Positions 43,707 to 53,302 are shown, counted from the first letter of the stretch. The stretch: 64,000 nucleotides of DNA from JAFNAG01 sp963824985 (GCA_963824985.1 CAWGRQ010000026.1:62001-126000), one strand, 5' to 3'. Numbers and translations are program-made. Notes: a model not told the origin generated them from the letters alone.

Positions 43707-44321
43707 ATGAGAACGCATGCAAGACTCATAAACGTAATCGCAGCCCTCTTTTGGCTGCCGCTTCTGCTGGGCGCAGCCCATGTCCCCGCGGCTCCGCAGC
43801 AGAAGGCCGGCCTTCCCGTACTGGTCACTTCCTGCGGGCAGAGCCCGGGACCGGTCAGGTTTCAGTTGTTCTTCAAGAAGCTCGGCATCGACCATGTGTA
43901 CAATCTTCAGGCTTCGGCCGCCGATCTTGTGGCCAAGGCCAAATCCGGATCTCCGTTCAAATCGATCGTCATCGTGACCGGGGCCAGCCTGAAGGGCATG
44001 GGAGCCGCCGGCGTTTCGATCAGCGATGAGATTTCCCGAATCAAGGGGCTGATTGCCGAAGCCAAAAAGCAAAACATCAAGGTCATCGGCGCCCATATTG
44101 AAGGGATGGCGCGGCGCGCCCAGGGGGCGGCGGAGGGGGACAATTCCGACGAGCTTTCGATTGACGCGGTCTGCCCGCAGGCTTCCCTGCTTTTCATCAA
44201 AAAGGAAGGGGACGAGGACGGCCGGTTCACCACGATCTCCAGGGACAGAAATATCCCGATGATCTCCTTCGAAAAGAATCTCGACATGGAGACCGTGCTG
44301 AAAGAACTGTTCGCCAAATAG
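43707..44321 (+). CDS. DUF6305-family secreted protein in the pgs cluster
   Basis: 204 residues with signal peptide 1-28 (LINVIAALFWLPLLLGAAHVPAAP). The mature part is an alpha/beta domain with VLVTSCGQSPGPVRFQLFFKKLGI, FKSIVIVTGASLKGMGAAGVS, IKVIGAHIEGMARRAQ and SIDAVCPQASLLFIKKEGD. I place it in DUF6305, moderately sure. It is followed after 11 bp by the permease gene, suggesting a substrate-binding partner: an extracytoplasmic solute-binding-like protein for the IT-type transporter. That functional idea is inference. Confidence 0.6.
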   Translation: MRTHARLINVIAALFWLPLLLGAAHVPAAPQQKAGLPVLVTSCGQSPGPVRFQLFFKKLGIDHVYNLQASAADLVAKAKSGSPFKSIVIVTGASLKGMGAAGVSISDEISRIKGLIAEAKKQNIKVIGAHIEGMARRAQGAAEGDNSDELSIDAVCPQASLLFIKKEGDEDGRFTTISRDRNIPMISFEKNLDMETVLKELFAK

Positions 44322-44332
44322 GTCGTGATCCT

Positions 44333-45625
44333 ATGAGCATGTTCTATTATGCCGAGCTGGTCCTCGGCGTCATGGTGGTCGTCTACATCCTGGCCCGTCT
44401 GTTAACGCCTTCGACCGAATTGTCGATGCTGGCCGCAGCCATTGCGGGCGCCCTGGCGGGCGGTTTCGGATTCCCTTACCGGCATATCGCCGAAGGGGCC
44501 GGCACCTATCTCGATATCAATCTTATCTTCATCACGGCGACGCTCTTCATGAACATCGTGAAGGAATCCGGGGGCGTCGCTTTCGTGGTGCGAGCCATCC
44601 TGCGGCGCTTCCACCGGAACCGGATGTTGCTGCTGCTGCTGATGGCGTTTCTGCTCCTGATCCCCGGGGCCCTGACGGGGGCCGGAAGCGTCACGGTTCT
44701 GATCACGGGCGGCATGGTGGCGACCGTTCTGTATTACATGGGGATCTCGACCGTTCGCGCTTCGGCGATCGTGTTTCTCATCGCCGGCCTGAGCGCAGCA
44801 GCGCCTCCGGTCAGCCTTTGGGCTATGTTGACGGCCGCTGGCGTCAACATGCCCTATGTCGGGTTTTTCTGGCCACTGCTCATCCCCTGCCTCGTGGGGG
44901 CGATCCTGACGGTCTTTATCCTGGGATGGAAGGGGACTTCGGAGGATATCATGAAGGCGCTCGAGGAGTTACCCGAGCCTCCCCGGCATATGAACTGGTT
45001 CCGCGTGCTGTTGCCGTTCGGGATTTTCCTGGGCCTGATCTTTTTGTACCGCGTCCTCCCCTTCTCAACGCCGGTGATCGGCCTCCCGCTGATGTTTCTG
45101 ATCGCCGCCGCCACTTCGTATGAGCTGTCGCCGATAAGACTAAACCTCTGGAAAGTCTCACGGCAGACAATCGAACAACTGCTCCCCCTGATCGCGACTC
45201 TGACCTGCGCGGGTATCCTGGTGCAGATCATGACCTTGACCGGCGTACGGGGTCTGCTGGCGGTCACGGCCGTGACCCTGCCGATGGTGGTGGTGTTCGC
45301 CACGTTGTTCCTGGTGCTCCCCATCTCGGAAGCGGTCCTGATGTATGCAGCGGCACCGGTGCTTGGCGTGCCCCTGGTGCTGCTTTTCAACACCATGGGT
45401 TTGAATCCCATCATTGCCCTGGCCGGGATGAGCATCATCTGGCCGCTGGGCGACGCGCTCCCGCCGACCGCCATCATCGGCCGGCTCACAGTGGAAGTGG
45501 TCGGCTACCGGGAATCCTACGTCGGCTTCTTGAAATGCTGCGCCATCCCGGCCATCATCATTATGGTGATCGGAACGTTGATGGTGGTATACAGCGCCAG
45601 GCTGTCGTTCCTGACCGGCCTGTAG
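44333..45625 (+). CDS. IT-superfamily (TRAP-DctM/CitM-like) permease
   Basis: 430 residues with about twelve membrane segments arranged as two halves around a cytosolic loop (EDIMKALEELPEPPRHMNW, near 205-225). Glycine/proline re-entrant stretches GALTGAGSVTVLITGGMVATVLYYMG and GDALPPTAIIGRLTVEVVGYRESY match TRAP large-permease or related organic-anion transporters. It is 11 bp after the DUF6305 gene and 74 bp before a small membrane protein. The substrate is probably an anionic amino or dicarboxylic acid, plausibly glutamate or glutamyl peptides given the cluster, but nothing in the sequence proves it. Confidence 0.78.
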   Translation: MSMFYYAELVLGVMVVVYILARLLTPSTELSMLAAAIAGALAGGFGFPYRHIAEGAGTYLDINLIFITATLFMNIVKESGGVAFVVRAILRRFHRNRMLLLLLMAFLLLIPGALTGAGSVTVLITGGMVATVLYYMGISTVRASAIVFLIAGLSAAAPPVSLWAMLTAAGVNMPYVGFFWPLLIPCLVGAILTVFILGWKGTSEDIMKALEELPEPPRHMNWFRVLLPFGIFLGLIFLYRVLPFSTPVIGLPLMFLIAAATSYELSPIRLNLWKVSRQTIEQLLPLIATLTCAGILVQIMTLTGVRGLLAVTAVTLPMVVVFATLFLVLPISEAVLMYAAAPVLGVPLVLLFNTMGLNPIIALAGMSIIWPLGDALPPTAIIGRLTVEVVGYRESYVGFLKCCAIPAIIIMVIGTLMVVYSARLSFLTGL

Positions 45626-45699
45626 GCGCGCCGCGACCGTTCCGGGGCCCGCGCGAACCTGTCGGGCGCGGTTTTGGAAGATCACAAAGGAGACGATGG

Positions 45700-45867
45700 A
45701 TGTTGGGCTTTTTCGAGAATCTCATCACCATCACTTATTACGCGCTGGTGGCCTATGTCGCGGCCATCCTGCTGTTCAACCTCCTGAAGTCGAAGAGCTG
45801 GGAAAAGGAACTGTTGTATGTCGTGGTCCTGATTCCCTTCCTGCTGCGACTGTTCAGGCTGAAGTGA
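45700..45867 (+). CDS. 55-residue membrane peptide in the pgs/permease cluster
   Basis: MLGFFENLITITYYALVAYV then a second hydrophobic stretch and a basic end (FLLRLFRLK). It has a strong AAAGGAG upstream of the ATG and sits 7 bp before the next gene, so it is very likely translated. One or two membrane helices. It may be a small subunit of the neighbouring permease, in the way TRAP systems have small membrane subunits, but it is shorter than DctQ proteins. Confidence 0.65.
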   Translation: MLGFFENLITITYYALVAYVAAILLFNLLKSKSWEKELLYVVVLIPFLLRLFRLK

Positions 45868-45874
45868 GAATCTT

Positions 45875-47044
45875 ATGAAACTCCCGACACCCATTCTGCG
45901 CAAGATGATCATCGGTACCCTCGGGTTGCTGTTTTTTCTGGTGGCCGGCGCCGACTTTTATCGCAGCAGGAATATGAGAGAGGCCGTGGTGCTGGGGCCA
46001 GGGGTGACCCGGATGCACAAACTGGGGGACTATTTTTCCGGCATCCAGGGAACCATCAACGACTGCAACGTCTATTTTCTCGAGGGCCGGCAGCCGGGAG
46101 CGACGTTCCTGGTTCTCGGCGGCACGCATGCGGAGGAACCTGCTGGCCGGCTGGCCGCATGGATCATAGCGGAGAACGCGGTTGTGGACCGGGGCCGCCT
46201 GATCGTCGTGCTTAGCGCAAACCGAAGTGCCACGACCGTCACCCGGGTCAGTGGCGCCTATCCTCCCGATTACACGATTCCTACCTCATGGGGGGGGCAA
46301 AAGTTCCGGATGGGGGACCGCTGGTCCAATCCACTCGATCAGTGGCCCGATCCCGAGGTGTATATCCATTATCCGAGCCGGCAAAACCTCGCCTATGTGG
46401 ATATCCGCAACCTCAATCGCACCTGGCCCGGCCGTCCCAATGGCACCCTGACCGAAAAAACCTGTTACGCCTTCATGGAAATGATTCGGAACGAGAAGGT
46501 CGATGTGGTGATCGATCTTCATGAAGCCGAACTCCAGTACCCCGTAATCAGCACGATCGTCGCTCACGAAAAAGGGCTCGACCTGGCCACCATGGCATCC
46601 ATGGTGCTCAGCGACGAAGAAGGATTCAAGATCGGCACCGAATTCTCGCCCAAGAACCTCCATGGGCTGTCTCACCGTGAGATCGGCGATTTTTCACAGG
46701 CGGCTTCCCTCCTCATCGAAGCTCCCGAGCCTTTCCTGGATGCCACCCGCGGGCGGACAACGCGGGAGTTACTCCTATCCGGACAGGACGAATTCATCGT
46801 CAAAGCAGGACAGCATGGCCTTCTTTTCGAGAAGATCGATGCCAAGGGCTGGCCGCTTGACGTCCGCGTCGGCCGGCACACGTCAACCTTGTTCACTCTT
46901 TTCCAGACCTGGACGGATGCACATGCGGAGAACCCGATCGTTTGCCGAAACCTGCCCCGCTTTGCCGAGGTAATAGCAAAAGGTACCGGATTCTACCTGC
47001 AAAACCCTGCCACGCTCGAACCGAGGCGTCTGTCCTTCGAATAG
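45875..47044 (+). CDS. membrane-anchored succinylglutamate desuccinylase/aspartoacylase-type amidohydrolase
   Basis: 389 residues. An N-terminal membrane anchor (IIGTLGLLFFLVAGADFYR) precedes an M14-like zinc hydrolase: HxxE zinc site GGTHAEEPAG (His85, Glu88), DIRNLNRTWPG as the N-R substrate region, and the third ligand His216 in VVIDLHEAEL. It belongs to the AstE/aspartoacylase group that cleaves N-acyl amino acids and carboxy-terminal residues. As last gene of the cluster pgsB-pgsC-pgsW-DUF6305-permease-small protein, it may trim polyglutamate or release glutamate outside the membrane. This is inference from context. Confidence 0.85.
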   Translation: MKLPTPILRKMIIGTLGLLFFLVAGADFYRSRNMREAVVLGPGVTRMHKLGDYFSGIQGTINDCNVYFLEGRQPGATFLVLGGTHAEEPAGRLAAWIIAENAVVDRGRLIVVLSANRSATTVTRVSGAYPPDYTIPTSWGGQKFRMGDRWSNPLDQWPDPEVYIHYPSRQNLAYVDIRNLNRTWPGRPNGTLTEKTCYAFMEMIRNEKVDVVIDLHEAELQYPVISTIVAHEKGLDLATMASMVLSDEEGFKIGTEFSPKNLHGLSHREIGDFSQAASLLIEAPEPFLDATRGRTTRELLLSGQDEFIVKAGQHGLLFEKIDAKGWPLDVRVGRHTSTLFTLFQTWTDAHAENPIVCRNLPRFAEVIAKGTGFYLQNPATLEPRRLSFE

Positions 47045-47345
47045 CACAAAAAAATGGGAATTCCGGATTATTCGCTATCCCATTATTTAGCAATGAGATG
47101 CGGAGAAATTCAGAATGTCCCCTTTTGGGGTAGTGGTTCAGCTCCTACAAAAGCAGCCACGGATACCACAAATTCAAATGCATGGGGCATGCACGTAACG
47201 AGGCGCAATCAATGATGTCGCCGTCTCTGCCTGCATCCTGAGGCTGCAAGAAACACCGCCAGTTTGTAGTGCCTCCATAAAATCCGTGAAATCCGTGGCA
47301 GCTTATTGCGGTCTCTGACCGCAGGGCTAAACAGATACCTTTTGG
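47045..47345. repeat. intergenic repeats, two families
   Basis: 47047-47136 resembles the ggaattccgaatttcc hairpin of 36048-36120. 47148-47303 opens with agccacggataccac and closes with aatccgtgaaatccgtggca, the ends of the ccacggatt repeat family, but with a different core. The stretch separates the convergent hydrolase and alr genes. No gene. Confidence 0.6.
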
Positions 47346-47349
47346 GGGA

Positions 47350-48498
47350 TTAGACAATGATGCGGGGGAGGGCCGGATTGATGCCGGCGATGATCTCATA
47401 GTTGATGGTGCCGGTCTTGCCGGCAAACGTCTCGGCCGAGACTGAATCTCCACCCTGGCGGCCAAGCAGAATCACATCATCCTCCAGAGTCGCTTCGGGA
47501 ATGCTGGTAACATCCACCATGGTCATATTCATGCACACGCGCCCGCGCACGGGAGCGCGGCGCCCGTGAATCAGCACATATCCGATACTCGACAGGCGGC
47601 GGTCGTAACCCTCGTAGTATCCGACCGGGAGCACCGCCAATCGGGTATCCTGTGTGGCCAGGTCGGTGCATCCATATCCGATGTATGCGCCTGCGCGCAC
47701 CGTCTTAACCTGGGAAATACGCGTCTTCCAGGTCAGGACCGGCGCCAGAACGTTCAGTCGGATGCCGGCCTGCAGCGCGCTGATCCGGGTTTCTTTCGAT
47801 GGCCAGAGCCCGTACAGGCCAATGCCCACGCGCACCAGATCAAAAAATGTCTTGGGAAACAGAATTGCCGCCGCGGTACAGGCCGTGTGCCGGATCGGGA
47901 CTGTTATGCCTGCCCCTGAAAGCAGTTCACCCGCCTCAAGAAATTTGCCCAACTGGTGCTCGGCGAAGTCGTGCTCGGTCACATCCTCGATGTTGGCATA
48001 ATGGGTGGACAGCCCTTCCAGGGCAAGGTAAGGGGACCGGCCTACCGCCTGTGCCAGATGCAGAAGCTCCTGGCCGCAGATCCCCTGACGATGAGTCCCG
48101 GTCTCGACCTTGATATGCACGCGTGCCGGCCGCCGCAGCCGGCCTGCAATCACGCCGAGGTATTCAATAGTCTCCCGGCAGCTAACGGTCAGACGCACAT
48201 CGAGCGCCACCGCTTGCTCGAGCGCCGCCAGGGGGACGTAGGCCAGGCAGAGGATGGGAGCCAGGATGCCGCTGTTGCGCAGGCAGGCGGCTTCCTCAAT
48301 GGAGTTTACAGCCAGCCAATCGGCGCCGGCCTCAAGAACCACGCGCGAGGCTTCGACCAAGCCATGCCCGTACGCGTTTGATTTGACCACCGCGGCGAGC
48401 ATTACCTGGGAGCCGATATGACGCTTGAACCATTGAACGTTGTTCGTCAGCGCTTCGCGGTTGATTTCCACCCAAGTCGTGTGCCGATCGCAGTTCAT
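47350..48498 (-). CDS. alr: alanine racemase
   Basis: 382 residues. PLP-binding Lys39 in AAVVKSNAYGHG; the second catalytic residue, Tyr, lies in AYIGYGCTD. The C-terminal beta domain has LPVGYYEGYDRRLS, RGRVCMNMTMVDVT and INYEIIAGINPALPRI. It interconverts L- and D-alanine for peptidoglycan. A TATAAT sequence lies only 7 bases before the ATG (48511-48506), so the mRNA might be leaderless. D-alanine is the standard role; the neighbouring polyglutamate genes raise the possibility of D-amino-acid supply, but the enzyme is alanine-type. Confidence 0.95.
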   Translation of the reverse strand: MNCDRHTTWVEINREALTNNVQWFKRHIGSQVMLAAVVKSNAYGHGLVEASRVVLEAGADWLAVNSIEEAACLRNSGILAPILCLAYVPLAALEQAVALDVRLTVSCRETIEYLGVIAGRLRRPARVHIKVETGTHRQGICGQELLHLAQAVGRSPYLALEGLSTHYANIEDVTEHDFAEHQLGKFLEAGELLSGAGITVPIRHTACTAAAILFPKTFFDLVRVGIGLYGLWPSKETRISALQAGIRLNVLAPVLTWKTRISQVKTVRAGAYIGYGCTDLATQDTRLAVLPVGYYEGYDRRLSSIGYVLIHGRRAPVRGRVCMNMTMVDVTSIPEATLEDDVILLGRQGGDSVSAETFAGKTGTINYEIIAGINPALPRIIV

Positions 48499-48519
48499 GC
48501 GCGTAATTATATCTGATTC

Positions 48520-49338
48520 TCAACAAGAGGGATCCGTTTTGCGCAGCCCGTTGCGGCAGGCCGAGAGACCAAGGGCCTGTGTCCGGCGCAATGACTCACT
48601 GTTGGTCTCACTGATCGGGCGGCGGGGGTGGTCCAGGTGATATTGGATGGCGCGATGCCTGACCCAGCGGAATTGAGCTCCGGCCAGGCGCAAACGGTAC
48701 TCGAGTTCGGTATCCTCGCCGCTGTATCCGATGAAATCCTCGTTGAAGCCGTTTACCTCTTCGAGCAATGCCTTCTCGAGTGAGAAATTGCTCCCCAGTA
48801 TAGACGGCTGCTTGCGATTGACCCAGGAGTGGAGCGCGCGGTTGGCAAGGATGATTCCCTCATCCCAATGGCTGCGGCAATTGAACATTGCGCCGGCGGG
48901 AAACCGCTCCAGCCGGCCCGAAGCAACGTTCCCGGGTGTCAGTCGCACGGAGATCCGGCGGCCGAGATTCACCCGCCGGCCGCATAAAACGGTCCGGGCT
49001 TCCCGGTGCTCGAGGTGGGCAGCCACGAAATTCCTGTGCGGAATACAGTCGGCATCGGCAAAGATCAGATAGTCGGCAGCGGTTTCGCGCACCGCCCGGT
49101 TCAAGATGCAGGTCTTGCGGTACCCTTCATCCGGCTGCCGGGCATACCGCACCGCGAATGGCGCCTGGCGCGAGAAGCCATCCACCAGGATGCCTATCTC
49201 CGGGCCGGAACCGTCATCGGCAATGAACAGTTCAAAATCCCGCGTCGATTGCCGGCCAAAACCTGCCAGCACCAGCTCCAGCAGGCGGGCTGCGTTGTAA
49301 ACCGGGATTATCACTGCAATATGCTGGTTCATGGTCAT
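48520..49338 (-). CDS. family 2 glycosyltransferase
   Basis: 272 residues from ATG 49338 (MTMNQHIAVIIPVYNAA). GT-A fold: nucleotide-binding start VIIPVYNAARLLELVLAGF, FIADDGSG, the metal-binding FADADCIPH, and a C-terminal galactosyltransferase-like segment NGFNEDFIGYSGEDTELEYRLRLAG. The ED in GEDTE is the likely catalytic base region. It transfers a sugar from a nucleotide donor; the acceptor is unknown. Stops 21 bp before alr begins on the same strand, a possible operon. An upstream frame to 49458 lacks family similarity. Confidence 0.9.
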   Translation of the reverse strand: MTMNQHIAVIIPVYNAARLLELVLAGFGRQSTRDFELFIADDGSGPEIGILVDGFSRQAPFAVRYARQPDEGYRKTCILNRAVRETAADYLIFADADCIPHRNFVAAHLEHREARTVLCGRRVNLGRRISVRLTPGNVASGRLERFPAGAMFNCRSHWDEGIILANRALHSWVNRKQPSILGSNFSLEKALLEEVNGFNEDFIGYSGEDTELEYRLRLAGAQFRWVRHRAIQYHLDHPRRPISETNSESLRRTQALGLSACRNGLRKTDPSC

Positions 49339-49690
49339 CCGCAAATGGAAATCGAATCTCCGATCCCGGGGGTCCGCCGGCGCCGGATTACGCGGGCATG
49401 AGTCGCACCGCACCCGCGCATTGTACACACGACTCCTTCCGGCAGTGAGTGAAATCATTGCCTGAAAAAAGGAGTATCACACGCGCCCGGACGCGTGTGC
49501 ACCCGGATCATTGCTGCGCCTTCGGCGTTTATCCGCGTTTATCCGCGTCCCAAGAATACATCACCGTTCTTGCCTCTCATGGGGGATCCGCAAGCCGGCG
49601 GGGACCTGTGATATGATCCCCGCTCGCAGGAGCGCGACGAATTCCGGCGGGCACTCGCCGGCAATTGCATAATTCAGACAGAGCGTGTCG

Positions 49691-50800
49691 ATGGGAACCA
49701 ACCCGACAGCGAACGAAAATCCGGACCGTAATCCACCAGCCACACCCGTGGCCCGGCCCCGGGAATCCGCCGGCGCCTCCGACCGGATCCGTGGCGGATT
49801 GTCCGGCATGATGCAGGCCCCGGCACATTTCGTGCAGGAGAAGGCGACACTGCTTTGGTGGCTGCACAGCGCCTACGCCCTGTTATTCGGGATCGGGATC
49901 ATCTGGCTCAGTTCCCGAAATTTCTACTATCTCCGGATCATCATCTTCCACATTACATTCATATGGTTGTCCAGCCTGTTCCTGCCGGCACTCGCGAATC
50001 GGAGCGGGCTCACCCCCCGGTGGCGAGAGCGTTTGCGCCTGCTGATCAACTATTTCAACCGGAATTTTTATCAACAGCTGCTGTTCTTTCTCCTGCCCAT
50101 CTATTACGCCAGCACGACCTTCGGATCGCGCAACATGTGGTTTCTGATCCTGCTCACAGGTTCAGCCATTCTCTCGACCCTGGATATCATCTACGACCGC
50201 TACCTGTCGGTGCGCTGGTCCCTGGCGTCGCTTTTTTTCATGTTCAACCTGTTTGCCACGATCAATGTAATGTTGCCGGTTCTGTGGGCAATCGGCAATT
50301 ATCACGCTCTCTGGATCAGCGGTTTCCTCGCACTGGCCGGATTTGCCAGTATGCTGTACCGCCTTTCGGGAGTGCACGGGCACACCGCGCGTATGCGCCT
50401 GGTGGCCGCGGCGGTACTATTGCTGGTAATCCTCGAAAACCTTCCGCCCTATATTCCCCCGGCACCGCTTTACCTGGCGAAAGCCGAATTTGGCCGGACA
50501 GTTCGTTCGTTGGCAATTGTGGACCCGCTCGCCGCGATCCCGTCCAGCCCGGGCAGGATCGCGGTGCTGACTGCGATCAAGGCGCCCATGGGACTGCAGG
50601 AAAAGGTCCGGCACCGGTGGTACCTGGACGACAAGGAAATCTTCGCTTCGAATTACTTTCAGGTGACCGGGGGGCGGCAAGAAGGATATCGTCTGTGGAC
50701 CCAGATTACATACAAGGACGACCGCGCAGGGCGTGCATTAGTCGTGGACGTCGAGACACAGGGCGGCCAGTTGATCGGACGTGCCCGGTTGGCCAGGTAG
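49691..50800 (+). CDS. DUF5924/DUF2914 membrane protein
   Basis: 369 residues from ATG 49691; GTG 49685 is equally possible. An N-terminal polar region is followed by about seven membrane helices (LLFGIGIIWLSSRNFYYLRIIIFHITFIWLSSLFLPAL; FYQQLLFFLLPIYY; and so on). A C-terminal extracytoplasmic beta domain follows: VLTAIKAPMGLQEKVRHRWYLDDKEIF, YRLWTQITYKDDRAGRALVVDVETQGGQLIGRARL, the DUF2914 signature. The family occurs widely in proteobacteria with no known function. It ends 13 bp before the permease gene, so cotranscription is likely. Confidence 0.82.
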   Translation: MGTNPTANENPDRNPPATPVARPRESAGASDRIRGGLSGMMQAPAHFVQEKATLLWWLHSAYALLFGIGIIWLSSRNFYYLRIIIFHITFIWLSSLFLPALANRSGLTPRWRERLRLLINYFNRNFYQQLLFFLLPIYYASTTFGSRNMWFLILLTGSAILSTLDIIYDRYLSVRWSLASLFFMFNLFATINVMLPVLWAIGNYHALWISGFLALAGFASMLYRLSGVHGHTARMRLVAAAVLLLVILENLPPYIPPAPLYLAKAEFGRTVRSLAIVDPLAAIPSSPGRIAVLTAIKAPMGLQEKVRHRWYLDDKEIFASNYFQVTGGRQEGYRLWTQITYKDDRAGRALVVDVETQGGQLIGRARLAR

Positions 50801-50813
50801 TGGAGAGTGGAAT

Positions 50814-52175
50814 ATGGCGGAATCAATGGCTGGCGGGACTGATTCCCCTGGATTGGTGCGCCGGCTGGGGCTGTTCGATACCACCATGATTGTAATGGGG
50901 GGCATCGTCGGTTCCGGCATCTTCATGAATCCATACGTGGTCGCGCGCCAGGTGCATTCGCCGTTCCTGATCCTGGGAGTCTGGGTGATAGGAGGAATCA
51001 TAGCCCTGGGGGGCGGATTCGTCTGGGCCGAACTGGCGGCACGCCGGCCGCATGTCGGCGGACAATATGTCTACCTGCGCGAGGCCTTCCATCCGCTGGC
51101 GGCGTTTCTGTACGGCTGGGTGCTGCTGCTCGTAATCCAGACCGGGGGGATGGCGGCAGTTGCCGTCACGTTCGCCCGCTACTTCGTCGCACTCACCGGT
51201 GCGCCGGTGGCGGATGGAGTCGTGGCGGTTCTGGCCCTTGCCGTGCTCACAGGTATCAATTGTCTTGGAGTTCGAGCGGGCAGCACCGCCCAGAGCATCC
51301 TGATGGTTTTTAAGATTCTCGCAATTGTCTCCCTGGTCGCATGCGGACTATGGCTGGCCGGCAAGCCCTCCCCGGAGTCTGCCCTTACAGGCGCGTGGCT
51401 CGATCGCCCGGCTTCGTTCGATCTGGTGACCGCGATCGGCGCCGCCATGGTACCGGTGTTATTCGCCTATGGCGGTTGGCAGACCGCATGTTTCGTTGCC
51501 GGCGAAATCCGGGAACCGCGCCGGAATCTTCCACGCGGACTTATAATCGGCGTGTGCGGCGTGATCGCTTTATATTTGGGGGTAAATTTCGTTTGCGTGC
51601 GCGTGCTTGGGACCGCGGGTCTGGCCGCGACGACGACTCCGGCATCGGATGTCATGCGGGCGGCGCTCGGCGAAACGGGTGAGAAGCTGATCGCGGCCGG
51701 CATTGCCATATCCACGCTCGGGTTTTTGAGTCAGAGCATGCTGACGGCGCCGCGCGTCTATTATGCCATGGCCGAGGATGGCCTCTTTTTCAGGAGCGTC
51801 GGCCGGATCCATCCACGCACCCGGGTTCCGGCGGTCGCCATCATCCTTCAGGGGGCGTGTGCCATCGTCATCGCGCTCTCCGGACGGTATGAGCAGATCC
51901 TGAACTACGTCGTTTCCATGGATTTCATTTTCTTCGGCCTGAGCGCCGCCTGCGTTTTTGCGTTGCGAGGACGTGACGGCGGCAGCCGCGAGGGCACGGC
52001 TTCCGGGTACAATATCCCGGGTCATCCGGTCACCACCATCCTGTTCATTGCCGCGTGCTGGCTGGTGGTCATCAACACAGTTTACAAATATCCGGCCAAC
52101 ACGGCCATTGGCCTGGCCATTCTGATCGCCGGCATTCCCGTATATTTCTTCTGGATATGGAGAATCTCAAAGTGA
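50814..52175 (+). CDS. APC-family amino acid permease
   Basis: 453 residues from ATG 50814 (GGAG upstream). Twelve expected membrane segments. The APC opening GLFDTTMIVMGGIVGSGIFMNP is the conserved helix-1 glycine unwound region; RPHVGGQYVYLREAF and VPVLFAYGGWQTACFVAGEIREPRRNLPRG are further family marks. It imports or exchanges amino acids. The following aminotransferase gene overlaps its last 19 bases, suggesting uptake coupled to catabolism of the same amino acid. Specificity cannot be read from the sequence. Confidence 0.92.
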   Translation: MAESMAGGTDSPGLVRRLGLFDTTMIVMGGIVGSGIFMNPYVVARQVHSPFLILGVWVIGGIIALGGGFVWAELAARRPHVGGQYVYLREAFHPLAAFLYGWVLLLVIQTGGMAAVAVTFARYFVALTGAPVADGVVAVLALAVLTGINCLGVRAGSTAQSILMVFKILAIVSLVACGLWLAGKPSPESALTGAWLDRPASFDLVTAIGAAMVPVLFAYGGWQTACFVAGEIREPRRNLPRGLIIGVCGVIALYLGVNFVCVRVLGTAGLAATTTPASDVMRAALGETGEKLIAAGIAISTLGFLSQSMLTAPRVYYAMAEDGLFFRSVGRIHPRTRVPAVAIILQGACAIVIALSGRYEQILNYVVSMDFIFFGLSAACVFALRGRDGGSREGTASGYNIPGHPVTTILFIAACWLVVINTVYKYPANTAIGLAILIAGIPVYFFWIWRISK

Positions 52176-53302
52176 ACGTCCCACGCCGTACCATGCACAC
52201 CGATTACATTGAATGGGCAAAGGAGTCCTCCCACTCGAAATTCAACCTGGCGACCAGCGGCGTGGTGCACTATCCGCTGGTCGAGCTCGGCGTCAATCTG
52301 GAAGACATCGAGTTGAGCGGACCCAGCTTTTACGGGTACGAGCCGCTCCAGCAGGCGCTGGCAGCCAGGAATGGAGTGGGCGCCGATTGTGTCGTGGCCG
52401 CCATCGGCACGTCGTTTGCCAATCATCTGGCCATGGCAGCCATCATCGAACCCGGCGATGAAGTCGTGATTGAGCAGCCGGCCTATGAACCGCTGCTTGC
52501 CCTGGCCGAGTACCTGGGGGCCCGGGTCCGGAGATTTCCGCGCCGATTCGAGAACGGATTCGGCATCGAGCCCGAGGCCGTCGAACGCGCACTCACGAGG
52601 CAGACCAAGCTGATCGTACTCACAAACCTGCACAATCCGAGCAGCGCCCTCACCGGGGAGAGCACGCTCCGCAGCATTGGCGACTCGGCCCGGCACGTTG
52701 GGGCTCGCGTCCTGGTCGACGAGGTGTATCTCGAAGCGGTGCGCCTGGGAACGCCGGGTGAGGGGATCGCGCCTGCCGGAGCCGGCAGCGCCGTGCGATC
52801 GGCGGTTCATCTCGGCCACGAGTTCATCGTCACCGCCAGCCTGACCAAAGCCTATGGTTTGAGCGGGCTGCGCTGCGGCTGGATCCTGGCCGAGCCTGGC
52901 CTGGCAAAGAAGATGTGGCGGCTCAACGATCTCTTCTGTGTAATCCCGGCTCATCCGGCGGAGAGGCTGAGCGTGATTGCCCTGGCAAAGCTCAAGCCGA
53001 TTGCTGCCCGCGCCCGCAACCTCCTGGACATCAACCGCCCGCTGCTTGCACGTTTCCTCGATGCGCGCACCGACCTGGAGTGCGTCCGACCCGAGTTCGG
53101 CACCGTAGTGTTCCCCCGGCTGAAGCGCGGCAGCGTGGAACGGCTTTGTTCGCTGCTACGCGATAAACACGAAACCACGGTCGTTCCCGGACGCTTCTTT
53201 GAGATGCCCGACCATTTCCGCCTGGGAATCGGTTGCGAGACCGGGATGCTGGCCGCCGGCCTCGAGCGCCTCGCTTCGGCTCTCGATGAGTTGGGGAGCT
53301 AG
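52157..53302 (+). CDS. PLP-dependent fold-type I aminotransferase
   Basis: 381 residues from ATG 52157, overlapping the permease end; a GTG at 52172 is an alternative start. Family landmarks: SFYGYEPLQQALAARNGV, EVVIEQPAYEPLLALAEYLGA, LTNLHNPSSA (the NxxNP-type substrate loop, here NLHNPS), VLVDEVYLEAV (Asp for the pyridine N) and the Schiff-base Lys in TASLTKAYGLSGLRCGW. Similar to class I/II aspartate-type aminotransferases and 1-aminocyclopropane-like enzymes. The substrate is unknown, probably matching the permease. Confidence 0.92.
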   Translation: MENLKVNVPRRTMHTDYIEWAKESSHSKFNLATSGVVHYPLVELGVNLEDIELSGPSFYGYEPLQQALAARNGVGADCVVAAIGTSFANHLAMAAIIEPGDEVVIEQPAYEPLLALAEYLGARVRRFPRRFENGFGIEPEAVERALTRQTKLIVLTNLHNPSSALTGESTLRSIGDSARHVGARVLVDEVYLEAVRLGTPGEGIAPAGAGSAVRSAVHLGHEFIVTASLTKAYGLSGLRCGWILAEPGLAKKMWRLNDLFCVIPAHPAERLSVIALAKLKPIAARARNLLDINRPLLARFLDARTDLECVRPEFGTVVFPRLKRGSVERLCSLLRDKHETTVVPGRFFEMPDHFRLGIGCETGMLAAGLERLASALDELGS

